Positions 16,019 to 23,829 are shown, counted from the stretch's first letter. The stretch is 64,000 nt of DNA from Haloarcula sp. CBA1129 (GCF_008729015.1 NZ_RKSM01000001.1:868001-932000); one strand, 5' to 3'. Numbers and translations: made by a program. Notes: generated by a model from the sequence alone, not told the origin.

Positions 16019-16654
16019 TCACGTGTCTTCAACGTATGTCTGGTAAATATAAGTGGCATGATGACTCTGAAGATACTCCCCACGCTGTAAGTCCAGTAAG
16101 AACTCCTCAGCCTCATCGGCTTCGTCCGGAATTTGCTGTCCGACGTACTGGAGATAATCCATCAGATCGTATGCCTCTCCTGTCCCCCAGTCCAGTGTGG
16201 AATCAACCTCCCGAAACATATTATAATTCTCTAACGTGTGTCTCCGAACAGCCTTGTCTACCCCCTCCTCGATCACCCACTGTACCAGACTTTCAGCCTC
16301 GGGGATTCCCGTGATGATCTGGGAGTACACAAACAGTGCTATCCAGTCTCTCAGACATCGGCCCAAGAGGGGTATTTCGGGATATGGTGGTGCATCCCCT
16401 CTCTGTCGTTGCGCTTGTGAGCGGTATATCCAGTCGTCCGTTCCATTCCAGAGCATGGAAACATCTCGGTTAGGCAATGCACGATATAGAATGTGGAAAT
16501 CAAACATCGCGTTCCTCACCCGCTGTCTGATTTGGTACCGCTTCTGATACCGCTGATTGTCATTCAATTCTTCCTTTAAATCGCCGCGTAGGAACTTTCT
16601 ATCCCGCTTTGTCAGAATACCTCGTTCTCGATTGACCCAGTCGAAATCACTCAT
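16019..16654 (-). CDS. Hypothetical protein with GILTxRDRxFL N-terminal motif
   Basis: 211 residues from MSDFDWVNRERG. The start carries GILTKRDRKFLRG and then QRYQKRYQIRQRV-NAMFDFHIL, an N-terminal module also present in the protein at 36045 (MLTTEDRRWLTG, QRYQRRRDIRERVYNSILDF) and in other haloarchaeal proteins I recall. The rest is divergent. A+T-rich like its neighbour at 14650. Function unknown; the shared module may bind nucleic acid. Confidence 0.75.
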   Translation of the reverse strand: MSDFDWVNRERGILTKRDRKFLRGDLKEELNDNQRYQKRYQIRQRVRNAMFDFHILYRALPNRDVSMLWNGTDDWIYRSQAQRQRGDAPPYPEIPLLGRCLRDWIALFVYSQIITGIPEAESLVQWVIEEGVDKAVRRHTLENYNMFREVDSTLDWGTGEAYDLMDYLQYVGQQIPDEADEAEEFLLDLQRGEYLQSHHATYIYQTYVEDT

Positions 16655-16741
16655 TATAATCTTAGCTTCACAGCTAAGGCCATTAGCTCTGTGGCTAATG
16701 ATCATTTGGTTTATGCATCCAGCAGACTACTACCTATTTGT

Positions 16742-16900
16742 ATGTCAGGAATTGCCCTTATCGGTGCGATCTTAGCCGTCATGATCCTGAACGTCGCGCC
16801 CAGTGCGATACCAGTACAGCTCACCGGCCAGTTGCACTTGTTGTATGTACTGACGACGCTATTTATTGGCGTTCTTACTTTCAAGATACTCAGTCAGTAA
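16742..16900 (+). CDS. Possible small membrane peptide
   Basis: 52 residues with two hydrophobic stretches (IALIGAILAVMIL and LLYVLTTLFIGVLTF). No leader element or clear Shine-Dalgarno. It could be a genuine two-helix membrane peptide or a chance frame in A+T-rich DNA. Confidence 0.35.
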   Translation: MSGIALIGAILAVMILNVAPSAIPVQLTGQLHLLYVLTTLFIGVLTFKILSQ

Positions 16901-17397
16901 CAGTAATTCCGAATTTTAAGCCAGTTTATTGCACGCTGATCGGGGGGATGGCCGGTGTATGTGGGTACGGGATCTCTGTGATACCCGGGCCCCATTCCCC
17001 CTATTGGTGCTCCATCCTGGATGTTTATCGGAGTCGTATACTGCCCCAGTCGGCCACCTTTTCGGGTCAACTTCACCAATAACATGGAGAAGCCCCTCGG
17101 TAGTCCATCTATAAGCGATATAGATACACTCGGTTTGAGCGTGTCGTCGAAATCACCGTATGAGACTGTTTCTACGAACCACTTTGCTGACTCTCGTATT
17201 TCCCATGCTCTACTGCACACTTGTGCTCATTTCCGGGCGTTGTGCCACTGAGCCACCCCAACGATATCCAATAAATACCATTTTAATTAACATTATTACA
17301 ACACGCTTAGTTCTGCTCAATTTGCAGACAGACTGAGCGGGGATTTCGGGCACCTAAGTAGGTAAATAAACCGAATACACGACTGTCTTACCCCTGA
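16901..17397. other. Gene-poor stretch
   Basis: No frame with a recognisable domain on either strand. A minus-strand frame at 16894-17220 has poor composition and no start signals. The stretch ends at leader element 11. Confidence 0.5.
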
Positions 17398-17424
17398 TTT
17401 TGTGTTCCTCTGGCGGGTGAGAGG
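17398..17424 (+). promoter_or_regulatory. Structured leader element 11
   Basis: TTTTGTG, CCTCT (17407-17411) pairs AGAGG (17420-17424), loop GGCGGGTG, ATG directly after. The 27 bases from the T-run to the ATG are identical to element 1, 14 kb away. Confidence 0.87.
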
Positions 17425-17727
17425 ATGTCTCGAAATATGTCTTGTCGCCGTTCAGAAGACCTGTCTCGGTCAACCACTCCGCAGTTCGTCGAGTCCATCG
17501 CGACGACTGTTCGAGCGCGGTCTAACAGCACTGACGTTGAGGCCGCTGTCCTCCGTGCTGTGGCTCGGCGATCGGACAGCATTACCCTACCAGACGTACT
17601 CGAACTTCGCTCACTGCTGGACGTCGACGGCGAACAAGCCGACACTCTAGAGGAACGAGTCCGGACCATCATCAGCGCTATCGACGCCGAACTCGCTGGC
17701 TGGGACCGACAGGAGGCCCTTGCATGA
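17425..17727 (+). CDS. Hypothetical protein, first gene of a four-gene coupled operon
   Basis: 100 residues, helical and soluble (TTPQFVESIATTVRARS, EAAVLRAVARRSD). No domain is recognised. Its stop overlaps the next ATG as ATGA. It carries the only leader element for the four genes 17425-18468. Confidence 0.7.
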   Translation: MSRNMSCRRSEDLSRSTTPQFVESIATTVRARSNSTDVEAAVLRAVARRSDSITLPDVLELRSLLDVDGEQADTLEERVRTIISAIDAELAGWDRQEALA

Positions 17728-18038
17728 CGCCAGCGGGAACAGCGACGTTGGGGGACTTCGGTGCTGGTGGCCCTCGATCTGATGTCCTGATCGACACGGA
17801 GGCCGCAGCACAGGAGGCCGTCGCCGGCGAGTGGGAATTTCTCGCCGCCGGAAACGACACAATCGGCTGGCACATCCCCGACACCGGAGCCACAATCCTG
17901 CTCAAAGGCGGCGACGATGGCTGGACACTCGAACGCGCGACCAAACTGGTTGGGACCCGAAGCTCGCTCGATGAGGGGCTGGAACTCGCCCACTCCTACA
18001 TGATGGGTCGACCGGAGGGAGCATCCACATGGCGATGA
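17724..18038 (+). CDS. Hypothetical protein, second gene of coupled operon
   Basis: 104 residues, unrecognised. Acidic with short strand-like segments (NDTIGWHIPDTGATILLKGG). It starts in the ATGA overlap with the previous gene and overlaps the next by 10 bp. Confidence 0.7.
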   Translation: MTPAGTATLGDFGAGGPRSDVLIDTEAAAQEAVAGEWEFLAAGNDTIGWHIPDTGATILLKGGDDGWTLERATKLVGTRSSLDEGLELAHSYMMGRPEGASTWR

Positions 18039-18235
18039 TCGAACGCGACAGCTGGCATCGCGAGGAACGCCATCGGGTTCCGGCCGCGCTGGCACGGGCC
18101 CGGTTCTGGCAGTCGGTTGCGCCGCACAAGGTCGGGTTCTGGGAAGCCGTCGATGAGACCCTGCTGGCTGATTATCCGCACTGTCGGTACAAGCGCAAGA
18201 CAACACTCGCTGACTTCCGGGAGGAAGATGCATGA
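18029..18235 (+). CDS. Hypothetical protein, third gene of coupled operon
   Basis: 68 residues, Arg/His/Trp-rich (MAMIERDSWHREERHRVP). No domain is recognised. An ATG at 18035 is an alternative start. Overlaps both neighbours, so it is expressed by translational coupling. Confidence 0.65.
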   Translation: MAMIERDSWHREERHRVPAALARARFWQSVAPHKVGFWEAVDETLLADYPHCRYKRKTTLADFREEDA

Positions 18236-18468
18236 GCGACGCCGACCCGATTCTCGATAAACTCCCGCCAGAGCGGCTGTTGGACGCTGATCATCTCCAA
18301 CCAATCGTGGCTGGCATCAACTGCATACACTCAATCGAGACAATCCAGCAGTATCTCGCCCACGAGAACCAGCACAAAAACCGGACGCCAGTCCAGTCTC
18401 ACCTTCAAGAGCGGGCACGCGAGATCCGCCGCGACGAATCGGATGCTGAGGAGCAAGCAGCCGCGTAA
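18232..18468 (+). CDS. Hypothetical protein, fourth gene of coupled operon
   Basis: 78 residues, helical, charged C terminus (ERAREIRRDESDAEEQ). It starts by ATGA overlap. Its stop codon directly abuts leader element 12, leaving no room for a promoter between it and the next gene. Confidence 0.7.
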   Translation: MSDADPILDKLPPERLLDADHLQPIVAGINCIHSIETIQQYLAHENQHKNRTPVQSHLQERAREIRRDESDAEEQAAA

Positions 18469-18524
18469 TTTCTGAGCCCCAACGGGGTGAGGGGCGTCCC
18501 GCAGCGGGCGCTCCGCTGGTGATT
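18469..18524 (+). promoter_or_regulatory. Structured leader element 12, two-hairpin form
   Basis: TTTCTG; P1 GCCCC (18476-18480) with GGGGC (18491-18495), loop AACGGGGTGA. P2 GGGGCG (18491-18496) with CGCTCC (18509-18514). P1 and P2 share the G-run. ATG at 18525. Confidence 0.88.
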
Positions 18525-18890
18525 ATGTGTGAGAACAAGACAGACGAAACGGCCGCACAGCAGTGCGACGACCTCGATATCGACCCCGACACCGTAGATA
18601 TCGGTGACGGACTGAAAACAGCCGAAACCGCGCCCGAAGTTGTTGTCGGTGGTGTTGACGCGGAAAACAAACGCGTGAAGGTGTACTCTTCGTCCGGCGA
18701 ACTCCGAATCAACCGCTGGGTCAGCATGGACCTGTTCAGCGTCCACTCTTCAAATGAGGACATCCAGACTGACGCCGACCGTGAAGAGTGGCTGAACGAG
18801 ACGCTGCCGAAGAAGGCCACGCATATCGACGGAAACGTGTACCCACTCAGGTATGCCATCGACGAGAACGGGGATGTGGTCACAAAATAA
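18525..18890 (+). CDS. Hypothetical protein, MCENKT family
   Basis: 121 residues. The first residues MCENKTDETAAQQ nearly repeat those of the gene at 19122 (MCENKTVETTAQQ), while the rest differ. Beta-rich middle (NKRVKVYSSSGELRI). A GTG six bases upstream is in frame, but the ATG matches the paralogue. Function unknown. Confidence 0.75.
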   Translation: MCENKTDETAAQQCDDLDIDPDTVDIGDGLKTAETAPEVVVGGVDAENKRVKVYSSSGELRINRWVSMDLFSVHSSNEDIQTDADREEWLNETLPKKATHIDGNVYPLRYAIDENGDVVTK

Positions 18891-18939
18891 CTGAGGAGCC
18901 GTACCAGCCCTTCTCTGTCTTTATCTCACGTCCACGGTT

Positions 18940-18993
18940 CCCGAGCGCAAGCGCTCGGGGGACACGCTCCACCTTGGACCGGCAGGCCGGTCC
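18940..18993. repeat. Two adjacent strong hairpins
   Basis: CCCGAGCGC-AA-GCGCTCGGG (18940-18959) and GGACCGGC-AG-GCCGGTCC (18976-18993) in the 170-bp gap before leader element 13. They could be a remnant of a palindrome-ended mobile element or a stabilising/terminating RNA structure. No T-run follows closely. Confidence 0.7.
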
Positions 18994-19065
18994 GGCGGTC
19001 CCGCTTCTGGAGGCAGGTAGGCTCATCGCGATGAATTAGATGGCTGTGAACGAGCCGCCGTGTGA

Positions 19066-19121
19066 TTTCTGTGCCCCAGTCGGGTGAGGGGCGTCCGACA
19101 GCGGGCGCTCTGCTACCGATT
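19066..19121 (+). promoter_or_regulatory. Structured leader element 13, two-hairpin form
   Basis: TTTCTG; P1 GCCCC (19073-19077) with GGGGC (19088-19092), loop AGTCGGGTGA. P2 GGGGCG (19088-19093) with CGCTCT (19106-19111, two G.U). ATG at 19122. Confidence 0.87.
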
Positions 19122-19325
19122 ATGTGTGAGAACAAGACAGTCGAGACAACTGCACAGCAGTACGACAACTACCCTGATCCCGACGCCATCGTTCACTTTG
19201 GCGATGTCTCGGAGGAACTGGTCGAGTTGGTCGCGGAAACGCTGGAGACATCGGAGGTTCTGTCGACCTCTCGCGACGACCTGCCCGAAACGACACTACT
19301 CGTCGAGGAAGTCGAAAATGAGTGA
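19122..19325 (+). CDS. Small hypothetical protein, MCENKT family
   Basis: 67 residues, acidic and helical (VSEELVELVAETLETSEV). It shares its leader and first 13 residues with the gene at 18525, then diverges, as if the leader-plus-start cassette had been copied in front of a new gene. Its end overlaps the next ATG by 8 bp. Confidence 0.75.
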   Translation: MCENKTVETTAQQYDNYPDPDAIVHFGDVSEELVELVAETLETSEVLSTSRDDLPETTLLVEEVENE

Positions 19326-19533
19326 CGACCAGCTGTTCATAATCGTCAGGGGCGTCGGACCAGCCGACTTCCCCGAACGCGAAGCAGGCTCTCCCGAACG
19401 AGACGAAGCCGTTGCTCTCGCCAACGATATCCACGATCTGCTTCGTGAGGAGTACGGCAAAGAAGAGATCGAGGGCGTCATCCCGGTGGTCAATCCCGAC
19501 GAATACGAGCGACTGGTGACTGCAAGACGCTGA
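19318..19533 (+). CDS. Small hypothetical protein
   Basis: 71 residues from the ATG at 19318 inside the end of the previous gene (MSDDQLFIIVRGVGPADFPE). Longer frames start within the leader element. Acidic, alpha/beta pattern, unrecognised. Translationally coupled to 19122. Confidence 0.7.
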   Translation: MSDDQLFIIVRGVGPADFPEREAGSPERDEAVALANDIHDLLREEYGKEEIEGVIPVVNPDEYERLVTARR

Positions 19534-19542
19534 CTGCGAAAG

Positions 19543-19600
19543 TTTTCTGCGCCCCATGGGGGTGAGGGGCGTCCCATAGAGGGCGTTCCGCCTGTCACTC
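19543..19600 (+). promoter_or_regulatory. Structured leader element 14, two-hairpin form
   Basis: TTTTCTG; P1 CGCCCC (19550-19555) with GGGGCG (19566-19571), loop ATGGGGGTGA. P2 GGGGCG with CGTTCC (19584-19589, two G.U). ATG at 19601. Confidence 0.88.
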
Positions 19601-20287
19601 ATGGCTACAACGGAATCCAGTAGCGACGCCGGAGGCATCGACGTCAGCGATATCGAGGACGCAGCGCCGAACAGCCGTACCGTTCGGGCGCTGACCGAAG
19701 TCATGACCGTCTTGGACTCGATTGGGCGGGCACGAAACGCCGACGACCTCTTCCTGGTCAACTCCGGGTCCGGCTCAGAGTACCTTGTCGACGCTCGGAC
19801 AGGCAGTTGCGAGTGCAAGTGGAAGCAGTACAATCCCGGTGAGGAATGCAAACACCAGAAGCGAGTCGCCTTCGCGACCGGCAAGCGGCCCATTCCGCAG
19901 TGGGTGGACGACGACGCGCTGGACGACCAGTTTGGTATGCACGTCGACGGCGAACCCCAGCAAGCAGTCCCCGACGGCGGAGTCATGCAGGTTCGGTTCG
20001 ATGACAGCGGCGTCACAGACCCGGCAGCCGACCCCTTCGCTGTCCACTCTGAGGACGAGCCACGAACGAAGCGAGCGAAACAAGAAGATATCGACGTCTC
20101 GTTTCTGGCAAAGCCGGGCCGCTACGAGGTTCACTCAGCGTCGGACAGTCGCTACGCGGTAGATGTGCTTGAGGAGACGTGCAGTTGTCCCGATGTCGCT
20201 GAGCGGTGCAAGCATCTTCGCCGGGTCGACATCGAGATCAACGCCGAGCGAGTCCCCCGGCCGGATGGAAAGTTGCCAGACGCGTAA
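19601..20287 (+). CDS. Double SWIM zinc-finger protein
   Basis: 228 residues with two SWIM motifs (CxC...CxH): CECKWKQYNPGEECKH at about residues 68-83 and CSCPDVAERCKH at about 191-202, separated by an acidic linker with RTKRAKQED. SWIM fingers bind nucleic acid or partner proteins. No catalytic domain. A second SWIM protein lies at 21714 on the other strand. The plasmid setting suggests DNA or RNA transactions, unproven. Confidence 0.85.
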   Translation: MATTESSSDAGGIDVSDIEDAAPNSRTVRALTEVMTVLDSIGRARNADDLFLVNSGSGSEYLVDARTGSCECKWKQYNPGEECKHQKRVAFATGKRPIPQWVDDDALDDQFGMHVDGEPQQAVPDGGVMQVRFDDSGVTDPAADPFAVHSEDEPRTKRAKQEDIDVSFLAKPGRYEVHSASDSRYAVDVLEETCSCPDVAERCKHLRRVDIEINAERVPRPDGKLPDA

Positions 20288-20302
20288 CGGCCCAGTAGCG
20301 TG

Positions 20303-20339
20303 TTTTCTGCCCCTCTGGTGAGCGAGAGGCGTATTCTCG
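20303..20339 (+). promoter_or_regulatory. Structured leader element 15
   Basis: TTTTCTG; P1 CCTCT (20312-20316) with AGAGG (20325-20329), loop GGTGAGCG. Competing P2 CGAGA (20323-20327) with TCTCG (20335-20339), ending directly at the ATG at 20340. Confidence 0.85.
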
Positions 20340-21239
20340 ATGGCTTCACGAACTGTCCAGACCGAACTGGTTGCATCACAACAGCCCTGTCCCGAGTGTG
20401 GCGGAACACTCGACAGCAGTGGGCGGGAAACGCATTGCACGGATTGTGGCCTGGTGGTCGAGGCAGAACAGGTCGACCGTGGCCCCGAGTGGCGAGCGTA
20501 CAATCGGGAGGAACAGAAGCGGACAGGGGCTCCCCGGACGGTGACTCGCCACGACCGAGGATTGTCGACAGATATCGGGTCGACTGAGAGTTCAGATATC
20601 TCGTCGAGACGGCGTCAACGGCTTGCTCGCCAGCGACGACTCCACGGCCGGTCGAAGTTCAACAGCAAGCGCGACCGGAACCTCGCACACGGGCTTGGCG
20701 AAATCCGACGGATTGGAAGTGCGCTGTCTGAAAGTAAAGCGGTCAAAGAGCAGGCATCCACGCTCTTCCGGGAAGCACAGAAGGCAGACCTGCTGATCGG
20801 GCGGTCGATTGAGGGCGGTGCAGCGGCCGCCGTGTACGCCGCCTGTCGATGCAACGGCCTCGTCAGGATGGAGACGGTAGCCGACGTTGCCCGGTGTTCC
20901 ACGTCGCACATCTGGACCTGTTATCGGACGCTCTTGACCGAACTCGAACTGCCGATCCCGGTTTCGCTGCCGGTGGACTGGGTGGCGAGGATCTGTTCGG
21001 ACCTTCCACTGGATGTTACTCCAAGGATTCGCCAGCGGGCGCTGGCACTGGCTGAGGAGGCGACCAGATCGACGGACATCAACGGGCGACCGGACGGTGT
21101 CGCCGCGGGTGCGCTTTACATCGCTGGCCAAGAGTCAGATATACGGTTGACACAGGCGACCATCAGCGAGACGGCGGACCTCGATATCACGACGACCCGA
21201 CGGTGGTACCAACAGATTGCGGAGACCATTGTTGAGTGA
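20340..21239 (+). CDS. tfb: Transcription initiation factor B (TFB)
   Basis: 299 residues. N-terminal zinc ribbon CPECGG...CTDCGLVVE (about 17-42), then the B-finger/linker region RGPEWRAYNREEQKRTGAPRT, and two cyclin repeats (SKAVKEQASTLFREAQ and TPRIRQRALALAEEA). TFB recruits RNA polymerase to TBP-bound promoters. Haloarchaea carry many TFBs, and plasmid-borne ones can set promoter choice. It sits in the leader-bearing gene string and may drive plasmid gene expression (inference). Confidence 0.95.
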   Translation: MASRTVQTELVASQQPCPECGGTLDSSGRETHCTDCGLVVEAEQVDRGPEWRAYNREEQKRTGAPRTVTRHDRGLSTDIGSTESSDISSRRRQRLARQRRLHGRSKFNSKRDRNLAHGLGEIRRIGSALSESKAVKEQASTLFREAQKADLLIGRSIEGGAAAAVYAACRCNGLVRMETVADVARCSTSHIWTCYRTLLTELELPIPVSLPVDWVARICSDLPLDVTPRIRQRALALAEEATRSTDINGRPDGVAAGALYIAGQESDIRLTQATISETADLDITTTRRWYQQIAETIVE

Positions 21240-21256
21240 GCGGCCTTGACCGACTG

Positions 21257-21313
21257 TTTTGTGTGTCCCAGTCGGGTGCAGGACGGGCCAGAAAGCGCGT
21301 CCTGAAAAGATCT
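21257..21313 (+). promoter_or_regulatory. Structured leader element 16, two-hairpin form
   Basis: TTTTGTG; P1 GTCC (21265-21268) with GGAC (21281-21284). P2 AGGACG (21280-21285) with CGTCCT (21298-21303), six perfect pairs. In this copy GGAC replaces GGGG and both partner arms changed with it. ATG at 21314. Confidence 0.88.
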
Positions 21314-21700
21314 ATGTCAGTTACCAGTACTCCTAAGACAGTAGCACAGCACGACTCTGGGACCGTTTTTGACTCACCGCCAGCGCTCCGGTCGCCAGCT
21401 AAGGTCGCGTCGTTTGTCGAGCAAGTCCTCGTCGAACTTCGCCACGAGGCAGTGGCTGCTCGGTACGTGACTGATCTAGACCAAACTGGAGCGAAGACGA
21501 TCTGGTGTCGGGTCGAGCACACGGCGCTGGACGTCGACGCTGCGTATGCCCAGATCCGAGACGATCAACGATTGGGCGTTGGTATCGAACCGTGCTCGCA
21601 GGCGACGGTTCGAGAACGACTGTGCCAGTGTCTCGATTATGACCGGAGCGGGCGCGTCGACGTGCGACCGCTGGCTGGTGTCGAGTTTGAGAGCGGCTGA
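21314..21700 (+). CDS. Hypothetical protein
   Basis: 128 residues, alpha/beta, unrecognised (AKVASFVEQVLVELRHEA, KTIWCRVEHTALDVDAAY). No membrane segment. The start is fixed by leader element 16. Convergent with the SWIM gene at 21714, only 13 bp away. Confidence 0.7.
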   Translation: MSVTSTPKTVAQHDSGTVFDSPPALRSPAKVASFVEQVLVELRHEAVAARYVTDLDQTGAKTIWCRVEHTALDVDAAYAQIRDDQRLGVGIEPCSQATVRERLCQCLDYDRSGRVDVRPLAGVEFESG

Positions 21701-21713
21701 TCCCGTTCAACTG

Positions 21714-22076
21714 CTACTCTTTTCTTGGCAGGTTAAGTTCGTTGAGGGCAGCGTGCTGGCGAAGAACACAGAGATGCGGGCAGACGGTTGTCGCCTGGAA
21801 GACGTCGCAGCTGCACCAGCCGGCGTGGGTCCCGTTGGGATGCTCGGCCAGCGAGCAGTTCGCAGGACAGTCGTTGTCGACGGAGACGAGGAACAGGTCT
21901 GGACGGCCGCCGTCCGTGACATCGACAGCAGCATCAAGAGCAGCGTTCCACGTTGCTGACCGGTCATCTCGGATCTGCTGGAAGTCAAGGTCGCGGGTGC
22001 CGCTGGGCTGGCGGGAAACCCGCTGATCTGTGAGCGAACATTCGCTGGTCGTGGTGGGGGACTCGGCTGTTTTCAT
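21714..22076 (-). CDS. SWIM zinc-finger protein
   Basis: 120 residues from ATG 22076; the open frame extends further upstream but overlaps the divergent leader and gene. Motif CSCDVFQATTVCPHLC at about 89-104 is a SWIM finger (CxC, CxH). The middle (RPDLFLVSVDNDCPANCS) looks like the strand-rich part that precedes SWIM motifs in haloarchaeal plasmid proteins. One of few minus-strand genes in this cluster. Confidence 0.75.
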   Translation of the reverse strand: MKTAESPTTTSECSLTDQRVSRQPSGTRDLDFQQIRDDRSATWNAALDAAVDVTDGGRPDLFLVSVDNDCPANCSLAEHPNGTHAGWCSCDVFQATTVCPHLCVLRQHAALNELNLPRKE

Positions 22077-22147
22077 GATGAGTCCTCGTCCTAACACGCA
22101 CACACTCAAACAGCAAAAAAGTTGTCTCAGAGGTAACCAGCGGTGGA

Positions 22148-22182
22148 TTTTGTGCTTCTCCGATGGCTGAGAGAATCCAATT
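22148..22182 (+). promoter_or_regulatory. Structured leader element 17
   Basis: TTTTGTG, TTCTC (22156-22160) pairs GAGAA (22171-22175), loop CGATGGCTGA; ATG at 22183. Confidence 0.85.
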
Positions 22183-22623
22183 ATGAGCAGTAAATACCGA
22201 CGTGGTGATACTGGCCAGAAAAAGTTGAAGTGGCGCTGGAAAGACGAGACTGACAATCGGTCGCTGCCCCAGTCGTGGGCCGACAACGGTCGCACAGAAT
22301 CTCCCGAAGAAGACGAAGTGCAACTGTACGCAATTGAGTGCCGGGCTGGACTCTTGCTTGAGTGGCTGGTCAATACACGGACTGGGAAGTTGCTCCGGGG
22401 TCCGTTGAGCGAGAAGCCGGGAATGCGCGTTCTATACGTCACTGCTGACGGTGAGCACGCAGTCGTCGAAGAGTCCGAAGCTCGCGAAATTGACGGTAGT
22501 TGGAGGCCTCCCAAGCAGTTTGCCAGCGTCATCTCAAAGAAGATAGACGAGGCTGACCCTGTACCAGACCCCAGTCAGGACCACTATTCCCGCTCGGTCA
22601 GGGACCTGTACGATTTGGAGTGA
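22183..22623 (+). CDS. Hypothetical protein
   Basis: 146 residues. A basic N terminus (KYRRGDTGQKKLKWRWK) precedes a beta-rich middle (VQLYAIECRAGLLLEWL). Unrecognised. Divergent from the SWIM gene at 21714. Confidence 0.7.
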   Translation: MSSKYRRGDTGQKKLKWRWKDETDNRSLPQSWADNGRTESPEEDEVQLYAIECRAGLLLEWLVNTRTGKLLRGPLSEKPGMRVLYVTADGEHAVVEESEAREIDGSWRPPKQFASVISKKIDEADPVPDPSQDHYSRSVRDLYDLE

Positions 22624-22674
22624 CGGCGGCGAGGTCATGGCAATACACTTGTTCTTCGTATTCAACCAGCCAAT

Positions 22675-22947
22675 ATGGACGATCTGACAGGGTTTCAACG
22701 AGACTTATTGTTCGTGGTCGCTGGGCAATCCGAACCGGCCGGTGTTGCGATCAAAGACGAAATTGAAGAGTATTACCGGAAGGAGATCCACTACGGCCGA
22801 CTGTATCCGAATCTAGATACGCTCATCGACAAAGGTCTCCTCGAGAAAGGGAAGAAAGACGGACGGACGAATTCTTACCTAGTCACCAATCGTGGGCGTC
22901 GAGAGCTTCAAGCCCGACTCGACTGGGAACGCCAGTACAACGCCTGA
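22675..22947 (+). CDS. PadR-family winged-helix regulator
   Basis: 90 residues: FQRDLLFVVAGQ, AIKDEIEEYY, and HYGRLYPNLDTLIDKGLLEKG with the wing NSYLVTNRGRREL. This is the compact PadR DNA-binding domain without a long C-terminal dimer helix. It probably represses nearby promoters. It lacks a leader element although both neighbours have one, so it is likely transcribed from its own promoter in the 50-bp gap. Confidence 0.88.
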   Translation: MDDLTGFQRDLLFVVAGQSEPAGVAIKDEIEEYYRKEIHYGRLYPNLDTLIDKGLLEKGKKDGRTNSYLVTNRGRRELQARLDWERQYNA

Positions 22948-22975
22948 CCAGACTCCTGACTGTGGGGTGGCCGGA

Positions 22976-23004
22976 TTTTGTGACTCTCTGTGGGCTGAGA
23001 GAGT
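22976..23004 (+). promoter_or_regulatory. Structured leader element 18
   Basis: TTTTGTG, ACTCTCT (22983-22989) pairs AGAGAGT (22998-23004), a perfect 7-bp stem with loop GTGGGCTG. ATG directly after. The longest stem of the short class. Confidence 0.9.
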
Positions 23005-23829
23005 ATGGCTTCGCCACAGATCGACGTTGACGAAATCATTGAAACGCTTGCACAGATTCGCCAACGCGGGCACAGCGCCCACACGGTCTTCCGAGACTGG
23101 GTCAACCTCATGTTGTTCGCACTCCAACGCCGGGACGATCCGTACCTGGAGATCGTCGACGATTATCGAGAGCGCGGTGACATGGACCACCCTGACGGGC
23201 AGCGGTCGGTCGACCTCTTCTCGAAAGCGTTCGGCCAGCTGCAAGAGCGGATGGCAGCCACGGATGCTGATGTTCTGGGCGCAGTCTACGAGGAATACGG
23301 GGTGTCTAGCGATGCGTTCGGGCAGCACTTCACACCACACAGGGTTTGCGAGACGATGGTAGAGATTGCTGGTGTCGTCGACGAGAACGATACCGACGAC
23401 CGACAGACGGTTTGTGACCCGACCTGTGGGAGCGGTCGGATGCTCTTGACTGCCGGTCGGAAACAGCCAGACGCGCTGTTTGTCGGGCAAGACAAGGACC
23501 CACTGTGTGCCCGCATGACCGCGCTGAATTGCTGTTTCCTGAATCTAGACGCCTACATCGTGCAAGGTGACTCGCTGACTGTCGAGTTCCAGCGGGCGTG
23601 GGAGACCTCCTACTCTCCGATGGGTGGGAGCGTTCGTGAACTTGACGACGAGGCGGTCGAGGATCTTCACGGGTGGATGACCGACGCCTTCGAGAACACG
23701 GTCGAAGGAGGGAGCCAGTCCGGCTCAGAACAGCAGACAGAGATGGATTCGGGTGACCGGACGCCGCCGGTCACGACGTCTGTCCCGAGTGAACAGGCCA
23801 GTCTGGGTGCGTTCGAGAGCAGCGATTGA
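23005..23829 (+). CDS. N-6 adenine methylase-like protein lacking the catalytic motif
   Basis: 274 residues. It has the HsdM-like helical lead-in (FGQHFTPHRVCETMVEI) and SAM-binding motif I DPTCGSGRMLL at about 139, then motif III-like YIVQGDSL. The expected NPPY/NPPF catalytic motif is absent after GDSL, where the sequence reads TVEFQRAWETSYSP. The C-terminal 60 residues are acidic and Ser/Thr-rich. It may bind SAM or DNA without methylating; a role as plasmid regulator or decoy is inference. Confidence 0.8.
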   Translation: MASPQIDVDEIIETLAQIRQRGHSAHTVFRDWVNLMLFALQRRDDPYLEIVDDYRERGDMDHPDGQRSVDLFSKAFGQLQERMAATDADVLGAVYEEYGVSSDAFGQHFTPHRVCETMVEIAGVVDENDTDDRQTVCDPTCGSGRMLLTAGRKQPDALFVGQDKDPLCARMTALNCCFLNLDAYIVQGDSLTVEFQRAWETSYSPMGGSVRELDDEAVEDLHGWMTDAFENTVEGGSQSGSEQQTEMDSGDRTPPVTTSVPSEQASLGAFESSD

